A DNA stretch of 14,930 bases from Deltaproteobacteria bacterium (GTDB lineage Bacteria; Desulfobacterota; GWC2-55-46), in NCBI GenBank assembly GCA_021825035.1, contig JAKAIQ010000022.1:1-14930 (forward strand), written 5' to 3'. Within the stretch, counting starts at the first letter, position 1; each line of letters starts with the position of its first letter. Position numbers and translations under genes: made by a program. Positions 7,135-13,699 of the stretch are shown piece after piece. The notes under the pieces were generated by a model, which saw only the letters and a list, made by a program, of their open reading frames with translations, searched no databases and was not told the origin of the DNA.

Positions 7135-7574
7135 AGGGGCGCCCCGGGTGATAAATATTAAAGCCGAGCAACAATGCTCTTAAAGAGTTGTTCTTTCAAA
7201 GATGAGGGTCTGGATGAGCAGGATGTGTCTTGGATGAAGCGTCGGGATGAGAAACAGTGCAAGAAAATCTCTAATGTAAAAGCAATATATCACATTTTTG
7301 TAAAAAATCAAGAAAAATTTAAAAAAATGTTTCATTTTTTTTGTCGCGTGTTGCGGGGAAGGCTGAAAGATGGAAAATCAATCCTCGTCCAGCGTCGCGA
7401 GAGGTGCGTTTTTTTAAGATTTAAAAGCTATGAAAATATTTTTTTTTATGCTAAAAAAGAGAAATTCGTGTTTGACGCTGGAAGATGCCGCAAAACGGCC
7501 TGAGGCTCGTTGCATTCAGGTGCGCAACGGCTTGAAAGAAAGAATTAAAAGAAAGAGTTGATAGCGGGGCTTCC
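7135..7574. other. AT-rich divergent intergenic region
   Basis: This 440-nt stretch separates the minus-strand PAS sensor from plus-strand ftsY. From about 7255 to 7465 it is far more AT-rich than either flank, with runs of seven A (7321-7327), eight T (7335-7342), seven T (7409-7415) and nine T (7439-7447). Near the PAS gene there are a CTCTTAAAGAG palindrome (7180-7190) and several GGATG(A) repeats (about 7211-7249). Near ftsY, CGTTGC (7508-7513) and GCAACG (7524-7529) could form a 6-bp hairpin. It must hold promoters for both directions, but I find no convincing -35/-10 pair. A 109-codon plus-strand frame (7174-7503) is judged spurious. Confidence 0.5.
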
Positions 7575-8486
7575 ATGGGAATTTTTGACAGGATGAAGGT
7601 CGGCCTGGCGACTCTCAAGGCAGGGCTTGCAAGGACGCATAACGCGATAATGGGGTCGGTGGAATCGGCCTTGTCAGGGGAGTCGCGGGAGGTTCTCCTT
7701 GAAAGACTTGAGGAATCGCTCATCCGGTCGGACGTCGGCGTAAAGGCGTCCTCGGAGATAGTCGATCATCTGAGAACAAAGCTCGCAGGCAAGGATATGG
7801 AGAAACTGAGCGAGCTTTTGCGCGATGAAATCTTCGGCATCCTTAAAGAGGTTGAAAAGCCGCTGGTAATCGACAGCTCTCCGTTCGTCATAATGGTTCT
7901 TGGGGTGAACGGCGCGGGCAAGACTACGACCATCGGTAAACTCGCTCACAGGTATCAGTCGATGGGTAAGTCGGTGCTTCTGGCGGCGGGAGACACTTTC
8001 AGGGCCGCCGCGATTGAACAGCTCGAGGGATGGGGCATGAGAGCCGGTTGCCCCGTAATAAGGCAGGCACAGGGAGGCGATCCTGGAGCCGTCGTCTTCG
8101 ACGCGATAAATGCGGCCACGTCACGGCGATCCGACGTGGTCATAATAGATACGGCCGGCCGTCTTCACACCAAGGTGAACCTGATGGAAGAGCTGAAGAA
8201 GGTGAAGAGGGTGATATCGAGGGAGCTTCCAGGGGCGCCCCATGAAAATCTTCTCGTACTTGACGCCTCGACCGGGCAGAACGCGATAAGCCAGGCCCGT
8301 CTCTTCAACGAGGCCGTGAACGTCACCGGGATAGCCCTTACCAAGCTCGACGGCACCGCCAGGGGAGGGGTTATAATCCCCATAGCGCGGGAATTAAGAA
8401 TCCCCATTCGCTTCATCGGCATTGGCGAGGGGATCGACGATCTCAAGGACTTCGATGCGCGCGACTTCGTTGAAGCGCTGATATGA
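7575..8486 (+). CDS. ftsY: signal recognition particle receptor FtsY
   Basis: FtsY is the SRP-family GTPase that receives ribosome-SRP complexes at the inner membrane and releases nascent membrane proteins to the translocon. The 303-residue protein is the short form: an NG domain without the long acidic A region of E. coli FtsY, starting with an amphipathic MGIFDRMKVGLATLK that could touch the membrane. The G domain has G1 GVNGAGKT (110-117), GDTFRAAA (139-146), DTAGR (192-196), TKLDGTARGG (256-265) and GEGIDDL (284-290). All nucleotide-binding motifs are intact. ATG 7575 has no strong Shine-Dalgarno sequence. It is the first gene of a tight operon: the nitroreductase start follows after 18 nt. 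Confidence 0.96.
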   Translation: MGIFDRMKVGLATLKAGLARTHNAIMGSVESALSGESREVLLERLEESLIRSDVGVKASSEIVDHLRTKLAGKDMEKLSELLRDEIFGILKEVEKPLVIDSSPFVIMVLGVNGAGKTTTIGKLAHRYQSMGKSVLLAAGDTFRAAAIEQLEGWGMRAGCPVIRQAQGGDPGAVVFDAINAATSRRSDVVIIDTAGRLHTKVNLMEELKKVKRVISRELPGAPHENLLVLDASTGQNAISQARLFNEAVNVTGIALTKLDGTARGGVIIPIARELRIPIRFIGIGEGIDDLKDFDARDFVEALI

Positions 8487-8504
8487 TGCGGCGCGGAGGG
8501 AAGG

Positions 8505-9035
8505 TTGGACGAGAAACTCAGGGTCTTTTATGAGCTCTACAGCCGAAGAAGGAGCGTGAGGGAGTTCGAGGACAGGGAGATAGAGCCGGAGAAGCTCGCC
8601 CGCCTGCTTACGGTCCTCAACATGGCTCAGAGCGCCGCCAACCGCCAGCCGTGGCATTTCATCGTTATCGAGCGGAAGGACAGGGACGAATTGAACGGGG
8701 CGCTCCGCAGGGAAGGGTTCAGGGATGCGCCGGTAATAATAGCGGCATGCGCCGACCCGGACAATGCGTGGGTAAGGAAGGCCGACCGCAGGAATTACGC
8801 CTGGGTGGACGTGACCATAGCTGTAACCGAGATGATAGGCGCGGCCACTGCCGAGGGGCTTGGAACCTGCTGGATAGCGTCCCTGGATCCGGAGCGAGTC
8901 AAGAATATACTCGGCATACCGGGCCATATGGACCTTGTCGGGCTTGTGGCAATAGGATACCCCAAAGAAGGGCTCAAGAAGGAGAACAAGGATAGAAAAC
9001 CTCTCGGGGAGGTCGTCCACCATGGCAAATGGTAG
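8505..9035 (+). CDS. nitroreductase family FMN-dependent oxidoreductase
   Basis: This family reduces nitro compounds, quinones or other acceptors with NAD(P)H through bound FMN; the physiological substrate here is unknown. The 176-residue protein shows the FMN phosphate-binding RRSVREF (15-21), QSAANRQPW (42-50, equivalent to the usual PSxxNxQPW), and GLGTCWI (118-124) in the second FMN-contacting region, followed by a typical GYPKE turn at 151-155. The length is normal for the shorter, single-domain members. The start is TTG 8505, preceded by GGAGG at 8495-8499; no in-frame ATG gives a fuller domain. It lies 18 nt after ftsY and overlaps the PilZ gene by 14 nt, so the three are probably one transcript. 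Confidence 0.9.
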   Translation: MDEKLRVFYELYSRRRSVREFEDREIEPEKLARLLTVLNMAQSAANRQPWHFIVIERKDRDELNGALRREGFRDAPVIIAACADPDNAWVRKADRRNYAWVDVTIAVTEMIGAATAEGLGTCWIASLDPERVKNILGIPGHMDLVGLVAIGYPKEGLKKENKDRKPLGEVVHHGKW

Positions 9036-9399
9036 AGATTCCGAAAGCGATACATTCGTGCAACTGAGGACGGAAAGAAGGAAGAACTTAAGAAAGTCCA
9101 TTCTCGTCTTGAAGATAAAGGGTGAGGGTGAAAAAGGGGTCTTCTTCGGCTACGCCAATATCCTCGGAAAAGGGGGCATGTTCATAACCACGGTAAATCC
9201 GATGAAGCCCGGCGAGGAGTTCGACATATCGTTCAGGCTTCCCGGCGCCGACAGGGATATAAGATGCAGATGCAAGGTCGTATGGCGCAGGCAGTTCGAC
9301 CCAACGACTCTCAAGCGTGAGCCCGGCATGGGCATACAGTTTCTCGATCTCCCGGAGGACATGGCGAATGAGGTGCAGAGTTACCTCAGCCGGGCCTGA
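9022..9399 (+). CDS. PilZ-domain protein with a degenerate c-di-GMP motif
   Basis: PilZ domains usually bind cyclic di-GMP and control motility, polysaccharide or adhesion functions. The 125-residue protein is a single PilZ domain. It has the basic RxxxR element (R16/R20 and R20/R24), a GGMFI strand (51-55), a PGEEFDISFRLPG segment, a CKVVWRR strand and a closing GMGIQFLDL (102-110), resembling the PilZ subtype common in Myxococcota and Desulfobacterota. The second binding motif, normally [D/N]xSxxG, reads NILGKGG here and lacks the Ser, so ligand binding may be weak or lost. The gene overlaps the end of the nitroreductase gene by 14 nt, and GGGGAGG lies just upstream of ATG 9022. It is the last gene before a convergent neighbour. 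Confidence 0.88.
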   Translation: MANGRDSESDTFVQLRTERRKNLRKSILVLKIKGEGEKGVFFGYANILGKGGMFITTVNPMKPGEEFDISFRLPGADRDIRCRCKVVWRRQFDPTTLKREPGMGIQFLDLPEDMANEVQSYLSRA

Positions 9400-9566
9400 G
9401 CCGTGAGGGCCGACTCGTTTTTGTCGCTTTAAAACACTGTCGCAGGCGAAGGTTTAAGGCCGGGTTGCCGCGCTAATATTCCAGGTTCGGACATTCCAGT
9501 ATGTGTGTGCAGTGCAGTCGGAAGGGGGTGTCTTCTTACCTGCCCGGCGTTCGTCAAGGGAATCTC

Positions 9567-9593
9567 AAAAGAAGTTGTATCCCGGCTTCTTCT
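9567..9593 (-). terminator. weak hairpin downstream of the DUF2934 gene
   Basis: AGAAGAAG and CTTCTTTT, read on the minus strand, can pair over 8 positions (one G-U) around an 11-nt loop, with the T-rich arm at the 3' side. A 12-nt palindrome, AGGGCCGGCCCT (9596-9607), overlaps the last base of the stop codon just before it. Nothing else is evident in the 207-nt convergent gap 9400-9606. Confidence 0.2.
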
Positions 9594-9606
9594 GCAGGGC
9601 CGGCCC

Positions 9607-9873
9607 TCAATGCTCAACCCTCTTTGTCGCTTTCTTCACCTTTTTGGTCGCGCTTTTCACGCCGCTGACGGTCTCTCTTACCGCTTCCCTCAGCTTTCTG
9701 GATACGGACTCCGCCGAAAGCTCCATCTGTCTTGTGGCCTCCGTGTCTCCCGCGTGCCTCGCCCTTATGATCTTTTCCGCTTCAAGCCAGTTCTCCCTGT
9801 CCCTTCCCTCGATCCTTCCGCTTCTTTCGTAAAGCTCATACGCTAATTTTGCTATCTCCTCGTGCAAGTTCAT
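9607..9873 (-). CDS. DUF2934 domain protein with a basic C-terminal tail
   Basis: The 88-residue protein starts with the DUF2934 signature: IAKLAYELYERSG (7-19) followed by EGRDRENWLEAE (22-33). Proteins with this short domain are common in environmental and plant-associated bacteria; their function is not established. After about residue 50 the sequence becomes an amphipathic, Lys-rich helix ending in repeated KK/KR pairs, which might touch nucleic acid or membrane (inference). The start at 9873 is well supported by AAGGAGG 5 nt upstream. It stands alone on the minus strand with its own promoter, convergent with the PilZ gene. Confidence 0.85.
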   Translation of the reverse strand: MNLHEEIAKLAYELYERSGRIEGRDRENWLEAEKIIRARHAGDTEATRQMELSAESVSRKLREAVRETVSGVKSATKKVKKATKRVEH

Positions 9874-9902
9874 GTCAGCCTCCTTATCAATGGTTATTTA
9901 CA

Positions 9903-9911
9903 ATTATAGCA
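9903..9911 (-). promoter_or_regulatory. extended -10 promoter of the DUF2934 gene
   Basis: On the minus strand TGCTATAAT is a perfect -10 hexamer with an extended TGn element, about 30 nt before ATG 9873. No good -35 box lies 16-18 nt further upstream, as is common for extended -10 promoters. Confidence 0.6.
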
Positions 9912-9993
9912 TGGTTTTTTCGCGGATAAGTAACAGGGCATGGCTCGATTCTTACATTCGTTGCGGTTAAAGGCGTAATCAAGGTTTTTTTAT

Positions 9994-10109
9994 TTTGCCG
10001 TATGAAACGCGGGACTGCCGTCCCGCGATGCGGAGACCGGCCTGATGGCCGGAGGCGAGGGGTTTCTGATGGAACAACTCCGCCGGAAGGCGGGGTTGTT
10101 CACGGCAAA
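9994..10109 (+). ncRNA. candidate structured RNA: closing helix around three hairpins
   Basis: TTTGCCGT (9994-10001) pairs perfectly with ACGGCAAA (10102-10109). Inside lie three hairpins, each with a 4-nt loop. HP1 (10008-10027) has an 8-bp stem and loop TGCC. HP2 (10037-10052) has a 6-bp stem and loop TGAT. HP3 (10072-10101) has a 13-bp stem, including one T-G pair, and a GGAA (GNRA-type) loop. GAAA (10004-10007) can also pair with TTTC (10063-10066), nesting HP1 and HP2. HP3 abuts the closing helix, which would allow stacking. The T-G pair would be an A-C mismatch on the other strand, and the joining segments are purine-rich on plus, so plus-strand RNA is preferred. No convincing plus-strand promoter was found. 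A short inverted-repeat (MITE-like) element or a cysS 3' UTR structure are alternatives. I matched no known RNA family. Confidence 0.35.
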
Positions 10110-10113
10110 GAAT

Positions 10114-10129
10114 GGCAATTCGCATTGCC
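10114..10129 (-). terminator. hairpin downstream of cysS, possible terminator
   Basis: GGCAAT and ATTGCC form a 6-bp stem; on the minus strand the loop is GCGA (GNRA-type) and ATTCTTT follows. It lies about 38 nt after the cysS stop and could end that transcript. It could instead be a fourth hairpin of the adjacent structured element. Confidence 0.35.
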
Positions 10130-10167
10130 TCGGCCTGCTTTTTAAGGGCGGCCGGGGCGGACTTCGT

Positions 10168-11631
10168 TCAATTCCGCTTGACGCTCCAGACGGTACCTTT
10201 CGCGGTATCTTCAAGGATTATCCCTTTTTCAAGGAGTTTGGCTCTTATCTCGTCGGCGAGCCTGAAGTTTTTGCCTTTGCGCGCCTCTTCCCTTTGCCTC
10301 ACCAGAAGCTCTATCTCTTCCTTGATCCCCGTTTCATCCCGCGCGATGACGCTCAATCCCTTCTTTTCCCTCTCTTTGAAGTAATCGGCCGGCCTTTTAT
10401 TGAATATGCCCAGGAAAGACCCGGCCTCCTTGAAAAGGGATATTATAAACGACAGGTCGAGGAATTCAGCCTTCCCCTGCGCCCTGTTCTCGTCGAGTAT
10501 GCGGTTGGCCGAGTTGACTTCCCTGAAGACTATGCCTATCACCTGTGCGGTGTTGAAGTCGTCGTCCATGGCCTCGATTATGGACGTGAAGCGGTCAGGG
10601 TTGCACCGTATGCAGTACTCTACCGTCATGGCCTCATGGCACTCGTCTTCTATCCTCTGGAGCGTCTTGTAGAACCTTTCGAGGGCGGCCTCGGCATCCT
10701 TCAAGGAATCCTCCGAGTAATCGATAGGGGATCTGTAGTGGCTCGAAAGGAGAAAGAGGCGCAACGCCTCCGAAGTATGATCCCTGAGGGCGTCCCGGAT
10801 GTTCATGATGTTGCCGAGGGACTTGCTCATCTTTTCCTTTTCAATGTTCACGAACCCGTTGTGGAGCCAGTATTTCACGTAAGGGGCCTTGCCGGTAGCC
10901 GATTCGCTCTGGGCTATCTCGTTTTCGTGGTGAGGGAATATCAGGTCCTTTCCTCCGCCGTGGATGTCTATTGTCTCGCCGAGCCATTCCATGCACATGG
11001 CAGAGCACTCGATGTGCCAGCCGGGCCTGCCCTTTCCCCAGGGGCTCTCCCACCACGGCTCGCCGGGCTTGCTGGCCTTCCACAGGGCAAAGTCGAGCGG
11101 GTCGCTTTTCCTTTCATCGACCTCTATCCTCGCGCCGGATTCGAGCTCGTCAATGTTCTTCCCCGAGAGCCTGCCATAGCCGCGGGCCTTCCTCACCGAG
11201 TAGTACACGTCGCCGTCGACCACGTAGGCATAGCCCCGGCCGATCAGCGTCTGTGTGACCTCGATTATCTTCCCTATCGTCTCCGTGGCCTTCGGCCTGT
11301 GGTCCGGGGCAAGAACGCCGAGGGCCTCCATATCCTCGTCAAAGGCCTTCACGTAGCGCTCGGCGAGCTCCGCCGGCGGCATTCCCTCTTCGGCGGCCCT
11401 CTTTATGATCTTGTCGTCTATGTCCGTATAGTTCCTTGTGTACGTGACTTTGTACTCCCTGTACTTGAGGTACCTGTAGACGACGTCGAAGGCCACGGCG
11501 CTCCTCGCGTGCCCGATGTGGCTGAGGTCATAGACCGTGGGACCGCAGACGTACATGGCCACTTTGTTGCCGTTGCGCGGAACGAAATCCTCTTTCCGTC
11601 CGGTAAGCGAGTTATAGACTCTTAGCCCCAT
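10168..11631 (-). CDS. cysS: cysteinyl-tRNA synthetase
   Basis: CysS attaches cysteine to tRNA-Cys in the cytoplasm. The 487-residue protein is a class I synthetase with CGPTVYD (29-35), the HIGH motif at 38-41 (HIGH-ARS), GWHIECSAM (204-212), IFPHHENE (231-238) and KMSKS at 267-271. The zinc ligands Cys29, Cys209, His234 and Glu238 are all present, which gives CysS its selectivity for cysteine. The C-terminal helical domain is complete. ATG 11631 is chosen because the family starts at the MGLRVYNSLTG segment; the frame is open to 11706, but that extension has no family character. It is the last gene of the ispD-ispF-gltX-cysS group, 92 nt after gltX, with a possible attenuator in the gap. 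Confidence 0.97.
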   Translation of the reverse strand: MGLRVYNSLTGRKEDFVPRNGNKVAMYVCGPTVYDLSHIGHARSAVAFDVVYRYLKYREYKVTYTRNYTDIDDKIIKRAAEEGMPPAELAERYVKAFDEDMEALGVLAPDHRPKATETIGKIIEVTQTLIGRGYAYVVDGDVYYSVRKARGYGRLSGKNIDELESGARIEVDERKSDPLDFALWKASKPGEPWWESPWGKGRPGWHIECSAMCMEWLGETIDIHGGGKDLIFPHHENEIAQSESATGKAPYVKYWLHNGFVNIEKEKMSKSLGNIMNIRDALRDHTSEALRLFLLSSHYRSPIDYSEDSLKDAEAALERFYKTLQRIEDECHEAMTVEYCIRCNPDRFTSIIEAMDDDFNTAQVIGIVFREVNSANRILDENRAQGKAEFLDLSFIISLFKEAGSFLGIFNKRPADYFKEREKKGLSVIARDETGIKEEIELLVRQREEARKGKNFRLADEIRAKLLEKGIILEDTAKGTVWSVKRN

Positions 11632-11669
11632 TCCAATAACCCCTGTATGATTTGGATTGATATGGCCGT

Positions 11670-11697
11670 AAAAAATTGCCCTGATCGGGCGAACCCG
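11670..11697 (-). promoter_or_regulatory. possible attenuator between gltX and cysS
   Basis: Read on the minus strand, CGGG (11697-11694) can pair with CCCG (11689-11686) around a TTCG loop. Alternatively GCCC (11690-11687) pairs with GGGC (11681-11678) around GATCA, followed by AATTTTTT (to 11670). The two stems share the same bases and exclude each other; the second looks like a small intrinsic terminator. The stems are only 4 bp, no Cys-rich leader peptide or T-box sequence is present, and the effect may be simple partial termination after gltX. Confidence 0.3.
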
Positions 11698-11723
11698 CGC
11701 CGTCATGTCTTGCGGGAGACCTG

Positions 11724-13109
11724 TCAGGCGAGAAACGCCGAAATTCGCTTCAACACCCTGTCCCTGCCGAGGAGTTTGAGAATCGCGGCCAGCTCGATGC
11801 CTTCGGTCTGTCCGGTAAGGGCGCCCCTCACAGGCAGATACAGTCTTTTCCCTTTTTCTCCGGTGGCTTGTTTCACGCTCTCGATAATTTCGTTATAATT
11901 CATTTCATCGAGAAGGCCGGCCTTGAAGACGCTGTCCCTGAGCGCATCGAGCACCTTCCGCGCATAGGGTTCCATGAGCATCGACCGGATGTCCCCGGAG
12001 ATCTCCACGTCGCCCGCGAACGGAGTGATGAGCGTCTTGAAGTCTTTCATCGTGATAGCGTTCCTTTTTACCGCTGACGCGGCATCGAGAAGGCCTCTTT
12101 CCACCGGAAGCCCGGCAAGCTCGAGAAGCGCGGCGCCGTCCGTTCTTGCCAGCTCCTCCTTATTGAAGGCCTTGAGCCTTTCCATGTCGAAGGCGGATGG
12201 GCTTTTTGAAAGCCTTTTCACCGAAAAAAGACCCGTCATCTCATCGAGCCCGAGCCGTCCTTCGCCGGGGTTCCAGCCAAGGCGGGCGATTGCGTTCAAT
12301 ATCGCGCCAGGCAGGAACCCTTCCTCGCGAAGCCCCTTGATCGACGCGCTCGCGTGCCTTTTTCCCAGCGGGGCGCCGTCGCGGTCGAGGACGAGCGGTA
12401 TGTGCGTAAAAGCGGGGGGCCTTAGCCCCATGGCCTCGAAAAGGAGTATCTGCCTGGGCGTGTTCGAGACGTGGTCATCCCCCCTTATTATGTCGGTTAT
12501 GCCCATGAGCGCGTCGTCGGCGACCACTGCGAAGTTGTACGCGGCTATGCAGTCCGAGCCGATTATGACGAAATCCCCGAACAGCCTGGAGTCGAAGCTC
12601 AAAGTGCCGTGAACCCCGTCGTCGAACGTTATCCTCTTTTCCGGCACCCTGAACCTGATCGACGGGGTAACGCCAGCCGGGACGTCCTTTTCGGAGAGCG
12701 TCCGGCATTTCCCGTCATAGCGTGGCGGGGAACCGGCCTTTAACTGCTCCCTCTTGAGAGCATCAAGCCTTTCCTGGGTGCAATAGCACCTGTAAGCGAG
12801 GCCGTTTTCGAGGAGCCGTCCGGCGGTATCCGTGTATATTCCGATCCTTTCCGACTGCCTGTAAGGCCCTTTCTCTCCCCCGGCATCCGGCCCTTCATCC
12901 CACCGGAGGCCGAGCCAGCGGAGGTCTTCCATGATGCCGTTCTCGAACTCTCTTTTGGACCTTATCCTGTCCGTATCCTCGATCCTCAGGATGAACTTGC
13001 CGCCGTTTTTTTTTGCGAACAGGTAGTTGAAGAGCGCAGTCCGCACGCTTCCGACGTGAAGCAACCCGGTGGGGCTGGGGGCGAATCGCGTCCGTGCCTC
13101 CGGTCTCAC
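11724..13109 (-). CDS. gltX: glutamyl-tRNA synthetase
   Basis: GltX charges tRNA-Glu with glutamate, and in bacteria lacking GlnRS may also charge tRNA-Gln. The 461-residue protein has FAPSPTGLLHVGS (9-21, HIGH-class motif HVGS), RIEDTDR (42-48), a zinc-type CYC pair (Cys108/Cys110) with YDGKC ending at Cys135, and IIRGDDHVSNTPRQ (207-220). The KMSKS-class loop reads PLGKRHAS (247-254): the key Lys-Arg is kept, but the usual Ser before it is Gly and the usual Gly after His is Ala. The anticodon-binding helical region follows to the end. The start is GTG 13109, which overlaps the ispF stop by 4 nt (GTGA), indicating translational coupling. Whether it is discriminating or not cannot be told from the sequence alone. 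Confidence 0.95.
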   Translation of the reverse strand: MRPEARTRFAPSPTGLLHVGSVRTALFNYLFAKKNGGKFILRIEDTDRIRSKREFENGIMEDLRWLGLRWDEGPDAGGEKGPYRQSERIGIYTDTAGRLLENGLAYRCYCTQERLDALKREQLKAGSPPRYDGKCRTLSEKDVPAGVTPSIRFRVPEKRITFDDGVHGTLSFDSRLFGDFVIIGSDCIAAYNFAVVADDALMGITDIIRGDDHVSNTPRQILLFEAMGLRPPAFTHIPLVLDRDGAPLGKRHASASIKGLREEGFLPGAILNAIARLGWNPGEGRLGLDEMTGLFSVKRLSKSPSAFDMERLKAFNKEELARTDGAALLELAGLPVERGLLDAASAVKRNAITMKDFKTLITPFAGDVEISGDIRSMLMEPYARKVLDALRDSVFKAGLLDEMNYNEIIESVKQATGEKGKRLYLPVRGALTGQTEGIELAAILKLLGRDRVLKRISAFLA

Positions 13110-13582
13110 CTTTTCTCCTCGACAAGCGCGGTCGAATAGGCCGATATTCCTTCTCCGGACCCGGTAAACCCGAGGCCTTCCTCGGTCTTGGCCTTCACGT
13201 TCACCGCACCCTCGTCAAGCCCCAGTGCGTTTGAGATGGTTCTAACCATATCGTTTATATATGGAGACAGCCGCGGACTCTGGCATACGACGGTCGAGTC
13301 TATGTTGACGACCCTCAGATTTTTGGCGTCAATGAGACCGGCGGTTTTTTTGAGAAGTTTGACGCTCGATATATCCTTCCACGTATCGTCGTCAGGCGGG
13401 AAGTGGGCGCCTATGTCGCCAAGGGCGGCGGCGCCGATGAGCGCGTCTATTACGGCGTGAAGCAGGACATCCGCGTCCGAATGCCCGAGAAGGCCTTTCG
13501 AGTGCGGCACGCTTACGCCTCCGACTATCAGCGGCCTGCCCTCGACGAGCCTGTGGACATCATACCCAAAACCTACTCTCAT
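13106..13582 (-). CDS. ispF: 2-C-methyl-D-erythritol 2,4-cyclodiphosphate synthase
   Basis: IspF cyclises CDP-methylerythritol 2-phosphate to ME-2,4-cyclodiphosphate with release of CMP, the fifth step of the MEP isoprenoid pathway. The 158-residue protein has normal length, with metal ligands Asp8 and His10 in GYDVHR, His42 in GHSDADVLLHA (33-43), GDIGAHFP (55-62), and the CMP-binding KAKTEEGLGFTGSGEGI (130-146). ATG 13582 is preceded by AAAAGGA at a 7-nt spacing. It overlaps gltX by 4 nt and lies 117 nt after ispD. The two proteins are separate here, unlike the fused IspDF of some proteobacteria. Confidence 0.96.
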   Translation of the reverse strand: MRVGFGYDVHRLVEGRPLIVGGVSVPHSKGLLGHSDADVLLHAVIDALIGAAALGDIGAHFPPDDDTWKDISSVKLLKKTAGLIDAKNLRVVNIDSTVVCQSPRLSPYINDMVRTISNALGLDEGAVNVKAKTEEGLGFTGSGEGISAYSTALVEEKR

Positions 13583-13656
13583 GCCGAATTCCTTTTGTCT
13601 CGTTGCAATATGTTGAAATTCCGGGGGCGCGCCGCGTAACGACCGCCAACCTGCAG

Positions 13657-13686
13657 AGGATACAGCAAGAGCGCCCGCGTTCGCAA
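13657..13686 (-). promoter_or_regulatory. candidate promoter for ispF-gltX
   Basis: On the minus strand TTGCGA (13686-13681) and TATCCT (13662-13657) are 18 nt apart, each matching four of six consensus positions. It lies in the 117-nt gap between ispD and ispF and would give a leader of about 70 nt. This is motif evidence only. Confidence 0.25.
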
Positions 13687-13699
13687 GTTTTTTGATTGA

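Noticed and set aside
7174..7503. 109-codon plus-strand open frame upstream of ftsY
   Set aside because: It lies in AT-rich, low-complexity sequence, has no Shine-Dalgarno site and its Lys/Phe-rich product looks like translated A/T runs.
9503..9846. Two overlapping plus-strand frames opposite the DUF2934 gene
   Set aside because: The DUF2934 signature, ribosome binding site and promoter are all on the minus strand; the plus-strand products have no family character.
10002..10080. Hammerhead-like pieces (GAAAC at 10004-10008 and CTGATG at 10066-10071)
   Set aside because: The order and spacing do not form the hammerhead core: CTGATG is followed by G rather than A, and no UH cleavage site sits at the base of the right stem.
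10045..11625. 526-codon plus-strand open frame
   Set aside because: It is the antisense of cysS. The minus-strand product has all CysS motifs, and the plus-strand translation has no recognisable domain.
11632..11723. Possible T-box or Cys-codon leader upstream of cysS
   Set aside because: There is no T-box consensus, no specifier-loop structure and no run of Cys codons; only the short competing hairpins remain.
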